The position numbers and the translations under genes were made by a program. A DNA stretch of 7,829 bases from Planctomycetota bacterium (GTDB lineage: Bacteria; Planctomycetota; Planctomycetia; Pirellulales; Thermoguttaceae), in NCBI GenBank assembly GCA_013202535.1, contig JABMRP010000390.1, forward strand, positions 1 to 7,829, written 5' to 3'. Shown one piece after another: positions 6,918-7,829 of this stretch (positions are counted from its first letter, which is position 1; each line of letters begins with the position of its first letter). Below the pieces are notes generated by a model that ran no database searches, was not told the DNA's origin, and saw only the letters and a list, made by a program, of their open reading frames with translations.

Positions 6918-7829
6918 CCATCTCGATGCGTAACGTCGCTATATCCTGTACGTGGGCATTGCTGACCGGCTTGGGCTCGGCCCAGGCCGCGTGGTCACCG
7001 TATACGCCAAGCGGCGGGGACTCGGCAGAGAGTCCCTCCTGGTTGACGTCTCCGGCAGGCAGCGACTTCCAGGCCATGTCGGCTCGGCAGAAGGTCGAGA
7101 CCATGAAACTGGTCCAGCGGAGCCCGTTCGACACCTCTCTGACACTTCAGCAAATGGGCATCCCGCCGTCGACCTACTACAATTGGCTACAGCAACAAGT
7201 GATAAGCGGCACGGAGGAGTCCGAAGAGTGGGCCACGGAAATCGTTTTTCCCATGGCGTCCACGGCTTGCCCGACGACCAGTTTCTGCGAGAGCTGCCGC
7301 CCGAGCTGGGTGCTGACCCAAGAGGCGCTGCTGCTGACGCGTTCGGTGGCGAACGCCCAGGATCTGTTGTTTGCGCCGACTCCCATTCTCAACGTGACCG
7401 ACCTCCCGTTCAACTTCGAGGCCGGTCCGCGAATCAGCGCCATTCACCGCCTGGACAGGGGCTGTGGTCTGGAGATCAACTACTTTGGCATCGACGCTTG
7501 GAGTTCGTCGGCGGTCCGTGACGGCAACGCAGGCAGTCCGCTGGTCATTTTTCCGCCGGGAGGCCTTGTTTCGACCCAGTTCACGGTCGCGTACAGTTCG
7601 GAACTCTACAGTGCCGAGGGGAATGTGCGCTACGGGTGGCGCGAGAACCTGGACCTGTTGGCGGGCTTCCGCTACGCGGAATTGCAGGAGGACTTTAGCG
7701 TGGTCGGCGCGGTCGTCCCGCCCCAGACTGCCATTCCAAGCTATGTTACCCACAGTCGCAACCATCTGTACGGTTTCCAGATCGGGGCGGTCGCCCGATT
7801 GCTCAACCGCCATAGCTTTCTAAGCTTGG
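6914..7829 (+). CDS. BBP7-like (DUF1551) outer-membrane beta-barrel protein (3' partial)
   Basis: Predicted outer-membrane barrel; 305 residues are visible and the frame is still open at the right edge. ATG 6914 (or 6926) precedes a signal peptide ending GSAQA before AWSP, about residue 25. AAGAGG at 6895-6900 is a distant possible ribosome binding site. The barrel part begins near residue 131 (SWVLTQEALLLTRS). It shows the BBP7-type order of strands: a GPRIS segment, then GLEINYFGIDAW at 185-196, a Y.S.LYSAE.NVRY segment near 227-240, LLAGFRYAELQEDF near 248-261, and NHLYGFQIGA at 283-292. BBP7 proteins form large planctomycete paralogue families of unproven function, possibly porins. Residues 26-130 are not typical barrel: 56-98 resemble a transposase helix-turn-helix, and three cysteines lie at 119, 125 and 128. 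It is 330 bases from the EF-hand gene, so it is probably a separate transcription unit. Confidence 0.83.
   Translation, partial: MTISMRNVAISCTWALLTGLGSAQAAWSPYTPSGGDSAESPSWLTSPAGSDFQAMSARQKVETMKLVQRSPFDTSLTLQQMGIPPSTYYNWLQQQVISGTEESEEWATEIVFPMASTACPTTSFCESCRPSWVLTQEALLLTRSVANAQDLLFAPTPILNVTDLPFNFEAGPRISAIHRLDRGCGLEINYFGIDAWSSSAVRDGNAGSPLVIFPPGGLVSTQFTVAYSSELYSAEGNVRYGWRENLDLLAGFRYAELQEDFSVVGAVVPPQTAIPSYVTHSRNHLYGFQIGAVARLLNRHSFLSL
7076..7207 (+). other. Transposase-like helix-turn-helix segment inside the outer-membrane protein
   Basis: Residues 55-98 of the outer-membrane protein run from MSARQKVETMKLVQ through TLQQMGIPPSTYYNWLQQQ. This order (charged helix ending in a KLV-like core, a SP.. 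turn, a TLxxLGIPxSTYYxWL recognition helix) is what is seen at the N-terminus of many IS3-type transposases and related integrase-type proteins. Methionine 55 sits where such a protein would start. It lies in frame between the signal peptide and the barrel. The resemblance is by eye; it may be a captured fragment or convergence. No flanking terminal repeats or target duplication are visible. Confidence 0.45.

Noticed and set aside
7187..7813. 208-codon minus-strand frame opposite the outer-membrane gene
   Set aside because: The + strand frame has a signal peptide and BBP7-type strand motifs; the minus frame shows nothing recognisable.
1..7829. CRISPR array, tRNA or rRNA genes
   Set aside because: No regularly spaced identical repeats and no tRNA- or rRNA-like conserved segments were seen on either strand.

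Overview
The window looks like chromosomal DNA of a high-GC planctomycete, probably a Pirellulales-like lineage, though the species cannot be named. The main evidence is the partial gene at the right end. It has the features of the planctomycete-typical BBP7 (DUF1551) outer-membrane beta-barrel family. The short secreted EF-hand protein and the very cytochrome-rich operon fit this. All supported genes lie on the + strand.

Bases 1-5834 hold three tightly packed genes for electron-transfer proteins. Genes A (1-2223, 5' end cut by the window) and C (3687-5834) are paralogues. Each is a periplasmic multihaem c-type domain fused to a roughly six-helix membrane cytochrome b domain. Gene B (2227-3690) lies between them. 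It has one N-terminal membrane anchor, a NapC/NrfH-like first haem region, a run of c3-like haem sites, and a helical C-terminal domain. A and B are separated by 3 bases; B and C overlap by 4 bases (ATGA). Visible c-haem sites are 12 in A, 12 in B (11 CxxCH plus one CX4CH) and 11 in C, so at least 35 in 5.8 kb, plus haem b in the two membrane domains. The c/b fusion resembles in layout the CbcL inner-membrane quinol:cytochrome c oxidoreductase of Geobacter. The likely role is moving electrons between the menaquinone pool and periplasmic or extracellular carriers. No terminal reductase is visible in the window.

Gene D (5876-6583) follows after 41 bases with a strong ribosome binding site. It encodes a secreted protein with three canonical EF-hand calcium loops and is probably in the same transcript.

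Bases 6584-6913 are non-coding as far as can be seen. They hold two weak inverted repeats and a possible 19-codon leader ORF whose stop overlaps the start of the next gene.

Gene E (6914 to the right edge) is a BBP7-like outer-membrane barrel, cut off at its 3' end. Between its signal peptide and the barrel it carries a segment that reads like the N-terminal helix-turn-helix of IS3-type transposases, which is the most unexpected item here. The cytochrome operon, with two c/b fusion paralogues around a dodecahaem NapC-like protein, is the best candidate for a little-described system.
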